Positions 43,666-51,754 of a DNA stretch of 64,000 nucleotides are shown in pieces. The position numbers and the translations under genes are program-made. The notes below the pieces were generated by a model. The model had not been told where the DNA came from and searched no databases. It saw nothing but the letters and a program-made list of their open reading frames with translations. The stretch's first letter is position 1. Each line of letters opens with the position of its first letter. The DNA is from JBJGXI01 sp045635475 (lineage in GTDB: Bacteria > Bacillota > Bacilli > Bacillales > Amphibacillaceae), in NCBI RefSeq assembly GCF_045635475.1, contig NZ_JBJGXI010000006.1, positions 1-64,000 on the forward strand, read 5' to 3'.

Positions 43666-44850
43666 TTGTTTACTTCAATAACTTGCTTGTTTCTTGGCAG
43701 CGTGATTATTGGATCATTGATGCCAATTGGTAAAATGTCAGACATGAAAATGTTGTCGGTAATTTTTAAGAGAAATAACTTCTTACGTGGTGACAAATCG
43801 CAACCAAAATTTAATGGTAAAAACAATGAAGATCATTATGTTGAGTATGTATATTCAATTCCATTAGGGTTAACTGTCGGTGAGGGATTAGTTAATGCAA
43901 TTGGTGCAGCATTTGAAAAGCCAGTAAAAGTACTTTCTGAAGGTGGAAGAATATTCATTCGCATCTACTTTGAAAAATTGCCAGAAATAATACCGTACAG
44001 TAATGTACCAATTAGAAAAAGTGCAAAGTGGCTAATGCCAATCGGATATGGCTTAGATGGATGGTTGTGGCATGATCTAGATAGAGATGCAGTTCATATG
44101 AATGTATCTGGAGCAACCAGACAAGGAAAAACAGTGTTCCTAAAGAATCTAATCACATACCTTTGTGAGCATAAAACAGATTATGTGAAGTTTCATTTGA
44201 TTGATATGAAAGGCGGACTGGAGTTTGGTAGGTACGAAAATCTTAGGCAGGTAGAAGGTGTTGCATCTAACATTGAAGAAGCTGAACAGATGTTGGAAAG
44301 AATTAGATTAGATATAGATAAAAAAATGAAATTTTTTAAGCGTAGAGGTTTTAATAATATCGTCAATACTCCTATTAGAACAAGGCATGTAATTATTATT
44401 GATGAGGCAGCAGAGTTAACTCCAGATAAGCATACATTACCAAAATTAAAAGAAAGTATGCAAAATTGTCAGGATACTATGTCACATATTGCTCGTGTGG
44501 CTGGTGCATTAGGGTATAGATTAGTATTTTGTACTCAATATGCTACTGCTGATACACTACCACGACAAGTTAAGCAAAATAGTGATGCTAAAATTGCATT
44601 TAAACTTCCAACAGGTACAGCTAGTCGAGTAGCGATTGACGAAGATGGAGCACAATACTTGCCAAATGCAGGTAGAGCAATTTATAAGACCCATGAAAGG
44701 GAAACAGTTCAAGTACCATTGCTTGACGATAAAGAAATGATGGAACGACTACAGCCTTTTATGAAAGAGGTGAGTGAACTTGACGCACCCAAAGACTATA
44801 GCGTTCCAGAAACGGACGGAAGCAATATTATTGAGTTTGGCAAGGCTTAA
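43666..44850 (+). CDS. FtsK/SpoIIIE-type DNA translocase
   Basis: The 394-residue protein starts at TTG after AAGGGTGG. An N-terminal hydrophobic stretch (about 2-20) is followed by Walker A GATRQGKTV (149-157) and Walker B HVIIIDEAAEL (about 245). Similar ATPases occur in Bacillus plasmids, ICEs (ConQ/TcpA) and some Bacillus siphophages, next to replication-relaxation proteins. It could move element DNA during segregation or transfer, but no other conjugation gene is present. Confidence 0.82.
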   Translation: MFTSITCLFLGSVIIGSLMPIGKMSDMKMLSVIFKRNNFLRGDKSQPKFNGKNNEDHYVEYVYSIPLGLTVGEGLVNAIGAAFEKPVKVLSEGGRIFIRIYFEKLPEIIPYSNVPIRKSAKWLMPIGYGLDGWLWHDLDRDAVHMNVSGATRQGKTVFLKNLITYLCEHKTDYVKFHLIDMKGGLEFGRYENLRQVEGVASNIEEAEQMLERIRLDIDKKMKFFKRRGFNNIVNTPIRTRHVIIIDEAAELTPDKHTLPKLKESMQNCQDTMSHIARVAGALGYRLVFCTQYATADTLPRQVKQNSDAKIAFKLPTGTASRVAIDEDGAQYLPNAGRAIYKTHERETVQVPLLDDKEMMERLQPFMKEVSELDAPKDYSVPETDGSNIIEFGKA

Positions 44851-45406
44851 ATTCGCAACAAGGGAGCAATTACAAGTAATCAATAGTCTTGGTGGGAATA
44901 GGAATGCCAATCGGATATTAAAAGAAGTTGAATTGGATAAGTTAATTAGGTCATTCAGAAGAGAACAAAAGATTTATTGCTTAACAAAGAAAGGAAGGGA
45001 TATGATTAATTGTGATACTATCCCAATTAGACGTGAGGGGTACGTGCAGCACACTTTAATGGCTAACGATATTTTTATTTATAAGGGAATGCCTAATGAT
45101 TGGAGAGTAGAAGAACCTACAGCATTTAAAACAGTTAGAGGGAAGGTGAAGTTTGTTCCAGATGCAGTTTATAGTGAGAGTGATCGGACAAATTTCATTG
45201 AAGTTGACCGCCATCAACGAATGAATGAAAATCGCAATAAGATAAAGATTTATTCAGAGTTGCAAAGTGTCTTTAGATTGCAAAAAATCCGACCACCCTC
45301 ACTCACATTTTACACTATGACACAAGTAAGAAAAAGACGTTTAAAAAAGATATGCGATGAGTTCAAAGTAGAAGCAGAGATATTGGAAGTTGAGGATATA
45401 AGATAA
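44774..45406 (+). CDS. Replication-relaxation family protein
   Basis: The 210-residue protein overlaps the FtsK-like gene by 77 bases in another frame. The start is GTG 44774 or TTG 44780; AGAGG spacing favours the latter. An N-terminal winged HTH (LARLKFATREQLQVINSLGGNRNANRILKEVELDKLI) leads to VQHTLMANDIF and FIEVDRHQRMNENRNKIKIY, typical of Replic_Relax. In this family the domain is linked to plasmid replication or mobilisation. Tight overlap indicates joint function with the translocase. Confidence 0.78.
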   Translation: MNLTHPKTIAFQKRTEAILLSLARLKFATREQLQVINSLGGNRNANRILKEVELDKLIRSFRREQKIYCLTKKGRDMINCDTIPIRREGYVQHTLMANDIFIYKGMPNDWRVEEPTAFKTVRGKVKFVPDAVYSESDRTNFIEVDRHQRMNENRNKIKIYSELQSVFRLQKIRPPSLTFYTMTQVRKRRLKKICDEFKVEAEILEVEDIR

Positions 45407-45414
45407 ATTTTCTA

Positions 45415-45445
45415 ACTCAGACTAAATGGTCTGAGTATTTTTTTG
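45415..45445 (+). terminator. Terminator of the segregation operon
   Basis: ACTCAGAC / GTCTGAGT with a 6-base loop and a seven-T run. Confidence 0.9.
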
Positions 45446-45508
45446 GTTAAAAGAAGGAAAAAAGTGACATTTATTGAATAAGTATGTAAAAGAGTAGGAG
45501 GTTGTTAA

Positions 45509-46204
45509 GTGATTAAAAAAATTCTAATTCTAGTTGCACTTATTTTCGTATTAGTAGCTTGTGGAGGTAATAAAGATGATTTTAAAGGTTCAACATGGGG
45601 AATGACAGTTGATCAAATTATCGAATTAGAAAAAGAAAATGGCAATGAACTTTATACAGAAGATGTTGATAGTGATGAAGAAATTACTATTCAATATGAA
45701 GACATTATTATTAATGGTCATAAAGCTGATGTTGAATATGTATTTAAAAATGAGGTCGAGAAAACACTTGTTTTATCTCCAAGTGATTTTGACGATAAGT
45801 TTAGGGGTTATAATGAAAAACTAAATGACGAATCATTGTCTGAAGAAGAAAAAAATGATGTTATCGCAAAGTTTGAAGAAGATAATAAAGAGTTAATACA
45901 AGAATATGAAAATATTCCAGACATATTAAAGTTGAATGATTTTGCTCTTTCAGAAGGGATTTATTGGTTCAGTGATTTAGATGAAGAAGATGAAAAGTAT
46001 TTGTATGAGTCTTTAGTTTCTAATTACGGTGATCCTTCATACGGCAAAACCCCATACGATAGTGAAGAAATCTATTCTTGGTATACAGATCGAACAACTA
46101 TCAACTTTAGCAGTAGTTTTATCTTTTACTATGCTACTTATAGTGCTTTGGAAGATCTTATGAAATTAAACAACCAAAACAAAGGAAGTAGTAATGATTT
46201 GTGA
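45509..46204 (+). CDS. Lipoprotein, 231 aa (possible lysogenic cargo)
   Basis: GTG start with AGGAGG upstream. The signal peptide IKKILILVALIFVLVAC ends in a lipobox LVAC with Cys18. The mature part is very acidic (DSDEEITIQYEDIIING, LSEEEKNDVIAKFEEDN) and resembles secreted proteins that start KGSTWGMTVDQI. It is the last gene before attR, a common place for lysogenic conversion genes. Confidence 0.7.
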   Translation: MIKKILILVALIFVLVACGGNKDDFKGSTWGMTVDQIIELEKENGNELYTEDVDSDEEITIQYEDIIINGHKADVEYVFKNEVEKTLVLSPSDFDDKFRGYNEKLNDESLSEEEKNDVIAKFEEDNKELIQEYENIPDILKLNDFALSEGIYWFSDLDEEDEKYLYESLVSNYGDPSYGKTPYDSEEIYSWYTDRTTINFSSSFIFYYATYSALEDLMKLNNQNKGSSNDL

Positions 46205-46222
46205 ATTCTAAATATTTCGTTA

Positions 46223-46247
46223 GCCGACATAATTGTCGGTTTTTCTT
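46223..46247 (+). terminator. Terminator near the right end of the element
   Basis: CCGACA / TGTCGG with a 4-base loop and TTTTTCTTTT. Confidence 0.85.
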
Positions 46248-46382
46248 TTGCATAAACCTATTAAACTATGATAAATAAGAATAAAATATGCATAATCAAC
46301 AATATTTTTCTTGATATAACAAACACCAACATGCTATGATATAAGAAAATAGTTCGGAAAAAGGTTGATATATTAGGGTTTT

Positions 46383-46456
46383 CACTCACCTGTTAAAGTA
46401 ATTGTTATTCCAACAAACGAGGAAGTTATGATTGCTCGTGATACGGTACGGTTGGC
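46383..46456 (+). repeat. attR: 74-bp right attachment core
   Basis: Identical to 11712-11785 at every position. Confidence 0.95.
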
Positions 46457-46478
46457 GGAAACAGAATATAGTAAGTAA
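46383..46478 (+). pseudogene. Displaced native 3' end of ackA
   Basis: The attR core continues in the ackA frame to codons encoding ETEYSK and a TAA at 46476. It has no start or promoter, so it is a silent fragment. Joined to the attL side it would give an acetate kinase of about 400 residues. Confidence 0.92.
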
Positions 46479-46483
46479 TGTAG

Positions 46484-46518
46484 AGGATCTGACTTTTTAT
46501 TTTAAAGTCGGATCTTTT
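46484..46518 (+). terminator. Native ackA terminator, now orphaned
   Basis: GGATCTGACTTT / AAAGTCGGATC with a 7-base loop and TTTT. Confidence 0.85.
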
Positions 46519-46593
46519 GTATTATTTTAACAAAATTTATACTTTTCTTATGTTAAAATAAAGACAGTTAGGAACGGGATAGGAGGAGTTTTG

Positions 46594-47415
46594 ATGACCA
46601 ATGAGCGGGTGTTAGAAGAGCTTTCTGAATGGGAAAACAGCTTGCAGATCTATAAAGCAAATGATTTTGAGATGATTTATGATTCTTGGATGAAGCAAGG
46701 ATTTGAAAAGATAAATCCATCAATACAAGCAAACTTTTTTGAAAAACTTGATAATATATTATTTCATACACATGCCTATTTACAAGGTTCTAATAGTCAA
46801 AACGAAGCAAGAGAAAGAATTATTACAACGAGCAGAATATTCAACCCTCACATTTCTCATATCCACGAAATGAACTCTTTAAAGATTGAACAACTTACTT
46901 ATTTGGCTCAACAGCATATTTCTAAAGGTAGACTATATTCTCTCGTGCAAGGTGGAATTACGGGGACGGGAGGGATTGTATTACTTGGGGTAGATTTCCC
47001 GCTAGTGATGGTGATGAATTTAAGGGTGGTTCAGTTAATTGCGCTAACATTCGGACACGAAGTAAATCATCCTTATGAAATGATGCTTTCACTTAAGGTG
47101 TATCACGCGGCAACATTGCCAAAACGATTACAAAAACAAGCTTGGGATGAACTAGTGAAAGAATTAGAAACGGACCAGGCATATTTATATGAAGGAAATG
47201 ACGCGTTAACGAATCATTCATGGTTAGATCAACCACTAAAACAGGCGAGCAAATCGTTGTTTATCTTAATGGCAAGAAAAAAGATATTTCAAGGTATACC
47301 AATATTAAGTATTGGTATTGGTGCTTATTACAACTATCAATTGACGCGGCAAGTCGCTAATTTTGCATTACGTTTTTATCAAAAACGATATATATTGGCC
47401 ACAGAAAAAGTATAA
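46594..47415 (+). CDS. EcsC-family protein
   Basis: The 273-residue protein starts at ATG 46594 (GGAGGAG upstream). Central features are SKGRLYSLVQGGITGTGG and VDFPLVMVMNLRVVQLIALTFGHEVN, seen in EcsC-domain proteins, and a second hydrophobic stretch near the C-terminus (GIPILSIGIGAYYNYQ). B. subtilis EcsC accompanies an ABC transporter, but here the gene is alone. The role is unclear, probably membrane-associated. Confidence 0.8.
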   Translation: MTNERVLEELSEWENSLQIYKANDFEMIYDSWMKQGFEKINPSIQANFFEKLDNILFHTHAYLQGSNSQNEARERIITTSRIFNPHISHIHEMNSLKIEQLTYLAQQHISKGRLYSLVQGGITGTGGIVLLGVDFPLVMVMNLRVVQLIALTFGHEVNHPYEMMLSLKVYHAATLPKRLQKQAWDELVKELETDQAYLYEGNDALTNHSWLDQPLKQASKSLFILMARKKIFQGIPILSIGIGAYYNYQLTRQVANFALRFYQKRYILATEKV

Positions 47416-47420
47416 GAGCG

Positions 47421-47454
47421 AATGAGTGAGCGTGCAGTTAAACGCTCACTCATT
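47421..47454. terminator. 12-bp hairpin between convergent ecsC-like and usp genes
   Basis: AATGAGTGAGCG / CGCTCACTCATT, perfect, 10-base loop; the flanking T-run is weak. Confidence 0.8.
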
Positions 47455-47466
47455 TATTACCTAAAG

Positions 47467-47916
47467 TTAGCTTTTTTTATTGTCTCGCACAACGAGTACA
47501 TCACAGGAAGCAAACCGAGTAATATTCTCGGAAACACTTCCGATTAAAAATCTTTCTACAGCATTAACCCCGGTAGCTCCACAAATAATAAGGTCTGCAT
47601 TATATTTATTAGCAACGTCTTTGGCAATTTTTACTTTAGGTGATCCATATTCAATTTCCAACACCACGTGCGTTAAGCCGGCACCACTTGCTTTTTCTTG
47701 ATAATTCTCTAAAAGTTCCTTCGCATACACCTCTGATCGACTTGCTAAATTTCGGTCGTAAGCCTCTACGGTGGTAAAGGTTCTTGTATCAATAATGTGA
47801 CAAAGTACCATTTGTGCCTGGTTCCTTTTAGCTATATCTACTGCTTTTTCAAAGGCGCGTTCCGAAGCTTTCGATCCATCTACAGCCACAACAATGCGCT
47901 TATATTCGAATGCCAT
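47467..47916 (-). CDS. Universal stress protein (UspA family)
   Basis: The 149-residue protein has the Usp fold: YKRIVVAVDGSKASERAFEKAV at the start, CHIIDTRTF, and the nucleotide-binding GATGVNAVERFLIGSVSENITRFASCDVLVVR (G-2x-G-9x-G(S/T) type). It is probably an ATP-binding stress protein. RBS GGGAGAG on the minus strand. Monocistronic. Confidence 0.92.
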   Translation of the reverse strand: MAFEYKRIVVAVDGSKASERAFEKAVDIAKRNQAQMVLCHIIDTRTFTTVEAYDRNLASRSEVYAKELLENYQEKASGAGLTHVVLEIEYGSPKVKIAKDVANKYNADLIICGATGVNAVERFLIGSVSENITRFASCDVLVVRDNKKS

Positions 47917-48038
47917 GTGAACACTCTCCCTTCCTTTTATAAGTTAATTATACCATGATTTACTAACGATTGATGAAAAAATGATGACGTTTACAAAAAT
48001 TGTTTGTAGCATAATAACAGCAAATGGAGGTGTGTGAG

Positions 48039-48182
48039 ATGGAAAAGAACATACTTAATGATCTATCGGAAATGGGTGAGGGCGAACAATTTGTTAATCA
48101 ACAAATAATGGAAAGCTATCACAGTGGTGTGATTGACCATGATGTACGACGCGAAGCGCAGCAAAACAAACAACAAGAATAA
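48039..48182 (+). CDS. Small polar protein, 47 aa
   Basis: ATG 48039 with GGAGG 8 bases upstream and a strong terminator 5 bases after the stop. The peptide begins MEKNILNDLSEMGEGEQFV and ends in a Gln-rich tail (AQQNKQQE). The composition and isolated monocistronic setting resemble small spore or stress proteins, but I cannot name it. Confidence 0.65.
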   Translation: MEKNILNDLSEMGEGEQFVNQQIMESYHSGVIDHDVRREAQQNKQQE

Positions 48183-48183
48183 G

Positions 48184-48223
48184 CGAAAAGACTAGGAACC
48201 ATTCCATTGGCTCCTAGTCTTTT
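48184..48223 (+). terminator. Intrinsic terminator
   Basis: AAAAGACTAGGA / TCCTAGTCTTTT arms around an internal loop, followed by Ts. Confidence 0.9.
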
Positions 48224-48300
48224 TAATAGCATTTACTTGTTGTTTCGGGTACGATGGAATTACATTATATAGCATTTATCGATACAGTTAATAAGGAGAG

Positions 48301-49056
48301 ATGAATGTGGGACATGCGATCATAACGGCTGGAATGAAAGGTTTAGGAAGAAAAGTGACAGAAGCATTCCTACAGAAAGGTCATCAAGTTACGGTAACGT
48401 ATAGGAACGACCGAGAAAGAGCAGATCAGCTAAAGAATCTTTATTCAGATCAATTACATATCGTACAGGCAGATGTGACAAATAAATATGATGTACAAAC
48501 AGTTGTGGAAAAAGCGGTTAATCAATTTGGAAGTGTGCAATACTTAATTAACAATGCTGGTCCCTTCATATTTGAAAGAAAGAAGTTGTTAGATTATACC
48601 GAAGATGAATGGGATGATATGATACGGGGTAACCTTGATGCGGTATTCTATTTATTAAAGCAAACGGTACCATATATGCGAGAACAACGATTCGGTCGTA
48701 TCGTTAACTATGGTTTTCAAGGTGCGAATGCAGCTTCGGGCTGGTTAAATCGTGCTGCATTTGCTGCTGCAAAAGTAGGCTTAGTGTCGTTGACAAAATC
48801 TATAGCATTTGAAGAAGCGGAGCATGGTATTACATCTAATATGATTTGTCCTGGAAATATAATTGGAGATTTTAAAGAGGCGAGTATTTCTGAAAGTCGG
48901 GAAATACTAGATAAAGATACACCAATTGGACGTTCAGGAACCGGAGAAGATATTGCCCGAGCAATTTTGTTTTTGTGTGAACAGGACTCAGATATGATTA
49001 CTGGCGAAGTGATGGAGGTAACAGGTGGATTAAACGTCATTCATCGGTTTCGATAA
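48301..49056 (+). CDS. Short-chain dehydrogenase-like protein lacking the catalytic Tyr (YtkK-like)
   Basis: The 251-residue Rossmann-fold SDR has the cofactor loop TAGMKGLGR (9-17), NNAG (84-87) and the C-terminal ITGEVMEVTGGLNV. In classical SDRs the active site is YxxxK. Here the segment is AAFAAAKVGL, so Phe154 replaces Tyr and Lys158 is kept, and the usual Ser region reads NYGFQGAN. It may be a non-catalytic or altered SDR. B. subtilis YtkK occupies a similar chromosomal position. AAGGAG precedes the start. Confidence 0.85.
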   Translation: MNVGHAIITAGMKGLGRKVTEAFLQKGHQVTVTYRNDRERADQLKNLYSDQLHIVQADVTNKYDVQTVVEKAVNQFGSVQYLINNAGPFIFERKKLLDYTEDEWDDMIRGNLDAVFYLLKQTVPYMREQRFGRIVNYGFQGANAASGWLNRAAFAAAKVGLVSLTKSIAFEEAEHGITSNMICPGNIIGDFKEASISESREILDKDTPIGRSGTGEDIARAILFLCEQDSDMITGEVMEVTGGLNVIHRFR

Positions 49057-49142
49057 AGGTTAGCTTGTTTCCTGTTTTTTTGATACAATCATTTTGTTAT
49101 TTACACTTTCAGTTTTATATAGAGAAAAGGGAGGTCATGAAA

Positions 49143-50261
49143 GTGAAGATAGGAATACCTAGAGAAATTAAAAATAATGAAAACCGTGTGGCGATTACGC
49201 CTGCTGGGGTCATGACATTGATGCAAGCAGGGCATAACGTTTATGTGGAAACATCTGCTGGTCTTGGTTCAGGTTTTACGGATAAACAATATAGAGAAGC
49301 GGGCGCTATAGTTGTAGCAGCAGCTGGAGAAGCATGGGAGCAGGAAATGGTGATGAAAGTAAAAGAGCCATTACCAGAGGAATATGGTTATTTTTATGAA
49401 GGTCTTATTTTGTTTACATACTTGCACTTAGCTCCTGAACCAGAGCTAACCAAAGCATTAATTGATAACAAAGTTATTGGGATCGCCTATGAAACCGTAC
49501 AACTAACTAATGGATCGCTACCGCTTTTAACACCGATGAGTGAAGTAGCTGGACGTATGGCTTCACAAATAGGTGCGCAATTTCTGGAAAAATCAAAAGG
49601 TGGGCGAGGTATTCTGCTCGGTGGTATACCAGGAGTGCAGCGCGGAAAAGTTACTGTGATTGGTGGCGGAGTTGTAGGTACGAATGCAGCTAAGATTGCA
49701 GTTGGACTTGGAGCCGAGGTGACGATCATGGATTTAAATCCTGAACGCCTTCGTCAATTAGACGATATTTTTGGTGCATCGATTACTACAATGATGTCTA
49801 ACCCATTAAATATCGCACAGGCATTAGAACAATCGGACCTAGTAATCGGAGCTGTCTTAATCCCTGGTGCTAAGGCACCTAAATTAGTAACAGAGGAAAT
49901 GGTCAAAAACATGCCAGAAGGATCCGTCATTGTCGATGTAGCAATCGATCAAGGTGGAATTTTTGAAACAACTGATCGAATCACTACTCATGATAATCCA
50001 ACCTATTTGCGCCATGGTGTTTTACATTATGCTGTAGCAAATATGCCTGGTGCAGTACCGAGAACATCAACAATTGGATTAACAAATTGTACAGTACCAT
50101 ATGCCTTGCAATTAGCTAATCAAGGCTATAAATTAGCATGTCTAGGTAATCCAGCGCTATTAAAAGGGATTAACACGCTAGAAGGCTATGTGACTTATCA
50201 AGCAGTTGCAGAAGCACATCAGCTAGAGTATGCAAATGTAAATGAATTATTAAATAGATAA
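49143..50261 (+). CDS. ald: Alanine dehydrogenase
   Basis: The 372-residue protein starts KIGIPREIKNNENRVAITPAG. It has the substrate-binding Lys in VMKVKEPLPEEY, the NAD loop VIGGGVVGTNAAKIA, and AVANMPGAVPRTST with the catalytic His/Asn region. It catalyses reversible NAD-dependent deamination of alanine and supports sporulation in Bacillus. I use GTG 49143 because GGGAGG is 8 bases upstream; the ATG at 49137 is nearly on top of the RBS. Confidence 0.95.
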   Translation: MKIGIPREIKNNENRVAITPAGVMTLMQAGHNVYVETSAGLGSGFTDKQYREAGAIVVAAAGEAWEQEMVMKVKEPLPEEYGYFYEGLILFTYLHLAPEPELTKALIDNKVIGIAYETVQLTNGSLPLLTPMSEVAGRMASQIGAQFLEKSKGGRGILLGGIPGVQRGKVTVIGGGVVGTNAAKIAVGLGAEVTIMDLNPERLRQLDDIFGASITTMMSNPLNIAQALEQSDLVIGAVLIPGAKAPKLVTEEMVKNMPEGSVIVDVAIDQGGIFETTDRITTHDNPTYLRHGVLHYAVANMPGAVPRTSTIGLTNCTVPYALQLANQGYKLACLGNPALLKGINTLEGYVTYQAVAEAHQLEYANVNELLNR

Positions 50262-50263
50262 AA

Positions 50264-50303
50264 AGATCGCCGCTAACGTGTGGAGTTAGCGGCGATCTTT
50301 TTT
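50264..50303 (+). terminator. Intrinsic terminator after ald
   Basis: AAGATCGCCGCTAAC / GTTAGCGGCGATCTT, 15 bp, 7-base loop, long T-run. Confidence 0.95.
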
Positions 50304-50394
50304 TTGATGTAGTGAGTGTATGGATTTTGTTAAGGCATGCAGTTGTTAGGGGGTATTGTCTATGTGTGCTTTGTAATGGTGCGATGTGAGTTTT

Positions 50395-50628
50395 GCGACA
50401 GTAAAATCTACAGATATGAGAAATACGCGTCGCAAGGAGAGATAAGCGACACGAAAATCCGTGAAAACGAAAAATACGCGTCGCAAACAGAGATAAGCGA
50501 CACGAAAATCCGAGGAAACGAGAAAAACGTGTTGCAAGGAGAGATAAGCGACACGAAAATCCGTGAAAACGAAAAATACGCGTCACAAAGGGAGATAAGC
50601 AGCACGAAATTCTCCGCAAAGAAAACAT
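50395..50628. repeat. 51-bp tandem repeat array (four full units plus a partial)
   Basis: Units begin at 50395, 50446, 50497, 50548 and 50599 (partial). Each is 51 bp, exactly 17 codons, and contains the dyad GTCGCA...GCGAC across the unit junction. On the plus strand an ORF from about 50337 to 50630 encodes 17-residue units like SDTKIRENEKYASQGEI. The minus strand is open as well. No good RBS or promoter supports translation. It lies between ald and a convergent hydrolase gene. Confidence 0.9.
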
Positions 50629-50697
50629 AAGAGCTCATGTCTACCAAGTCACCTAGTGCTATTCCGTTCCGCAACTAAAAGGAATGACGAACTCGCC

Positions 50698-51645
50698 TCA
50701 CTCTTCAAAACTTTTATCAATAAATTGCTGGACTCTGTCTTGATATTCTTCTGTAGAAATGGTGTGTGACTTGACATGTCCTGCACCGGGAACAATCCAC
50801 AATTGTTTTTCTCCACCAGCAGCATCGTATAACTCGTGCGCCATCTCGGTTGGGACAAGTTCATCAGCATCTCCGTGGATAATTAAAAGTGGTAAGGTAT
50901 TTTTACTTACTTGTTCAACTGTGGAAGCTTCCCCAAAATTGTATCCAGCTCGAACACTTGTGATTGCGCTTGTAATCTGTAATAGCGGGATTGCAGGTAA
51001 ATGATATAACTGCTTTAATTGATAAGCAAGTTCATCGTAAGTAGAGCTATAGCCACTGTCTGCGACAATACCTTTTACTTGTGGTGGTAAAGACTCTCCG
51101 CTTGTCATTAAGACAGTTGCTGCTCCCATTGATGCCCCGTGTAAAATAATCTGATTCTCGTTTTCTTCCTCGACTAACATGCTGATCCATTGTTGCACAT
51201 CTTTACGGTCATGCCAGCCAAACCCAATATAATCGCCTTCACTGTCACCATGGCCACGAGCATCAGGCATAAGCACATCGAAACCTTGATCATAGTAAAA
51301 CTTTACAAAGTCACCCATGCTCTCGCTTGAAGACCGAAATCCATGTGCGAGAATAACAGCTTTTCCAGTTGCTTGCTCGTTTTTAAGAAATTTTGCCTTT
51401 AGCTCTAAATCATCGGTCGAAGTTAATGTTTTTGTTTCAAATGTTTGCATATCAAACCAAATTCTTGCTTCTTGTAACAATTGGTTGTTTTGTTCTGCCA
51501 TAGCAGATACTGTTTCTGCTTCCTTATGTAATTCGATAGATTCACCACGTTTTACACTTTTGTTATAACAATACTGTCCGGCGCCTAATAATCCAACAAT
51601 TATAACTACTAAAATAACACTACTAGATATATAGATTTTTTTCAT
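50698..51645 (-). CDS. Membrane-anchored alpha/beta hydrolase
   Basis: The protein is about 315 residues from minus-strand ATG 51645 (GGGG 7 bases upstream). It has an N-terminal signal anchor (about 5-24, ISSSVILVVIIVGLLGAG) and then the hydrolase fold: oxyanion region AHGFRSSSESMGDF, nucleophile GASMGA, acid DADELVP and histidine AGHVKS. Its size and motifs match extracytoplasmic YqkD-type serine hydrolases. The substrate is unknown. Confidence 0.85.
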   Translation of the reverse strand: MKKIYISSSVILVVIIVGLLGAGQYCYNKSVKRGESIELHKEAETVSAMAEQNNQLLQEARIWFDMQTFETKTLTSTDDLELKAKFLKNEQATGKAVILAHGFRSSSESMGDFVKFYYDQGFDVLMPDARGHGDSEGDYIGFGWHDRKDVQQWISMLVEEENENQIILHGASMGAATVLMTSGESLPPQVKGIVADSGYSSTYDELAYQLKQLYHLPAIPLLQITSAITSVRAGYNFGEASTVEQVSKNTLPLLIIHGDADELVPTEMAHELYDAAGGEKQLWIVPGAGHVKSHTISTEEYQDRVQQFIDKSFEE

Positions 51646-51683
51646 TCCCGTTCCCCTTATTTTCTGCGTCTTGTTTTCCATGA

Positions 51684-51719
51684 TGAAGTGGCATAAGATG
51701 TTTCACTTATGCCACTTCA
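51684..51719 (-). terminator. 14-bp perfect hairpin between pepQ-like gene and hydrolase
   Basis: TGAAGTGGCATAAG and its complement with an 8-base loop. It can terminate the leftward transcript, though the T-run is poor. It would also cover an upstream in-frame ATG of the hydrolase at 51681. Confidence 0.7.
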
Positions 51720-51754
51720 GATTATACCTTATTTTAAAATGTTATCATATGCGA

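Larger units (their letters stand above)
11712..46456. mobile_element. Integrated phage-like element in the 3' end of ackA (34.7 kb)
   Basis: The element is bounded by a perfect 74-bp direct repeat and carries a tyrosine integrase just inside the left end. Removing it would restore an ackA ending in ETEYSK followed by a terminator. It contains repressor, replication, packaging, head and tail-tube genes plus an actin-like segregation/FtsK module. It has no visible distal tail, receptor-binding or lysis genes. Genes run rightward except two repressors, a DUF898 gene, a small basic gene and the transposase operon of an inserted IS. Confidence 0.95.

Noticed and set aside
42245..45406. Integrative conjugative element
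   Set aside because: Only an FtsK-like ATPase is present; no type IV secretion genes or canonical relaxase were found.
50395..50628. CRISPR-like array
   Set aside because: Units are contiguous 51-bp tandem repeats with no distinct spacers and no cas genes nearby.
50170..50628. Minus-strand ORFs across the tandem repeat
   Set aside because: They are the complement of the 51-bp repeat, overlap the end of ald, and have no RBS.
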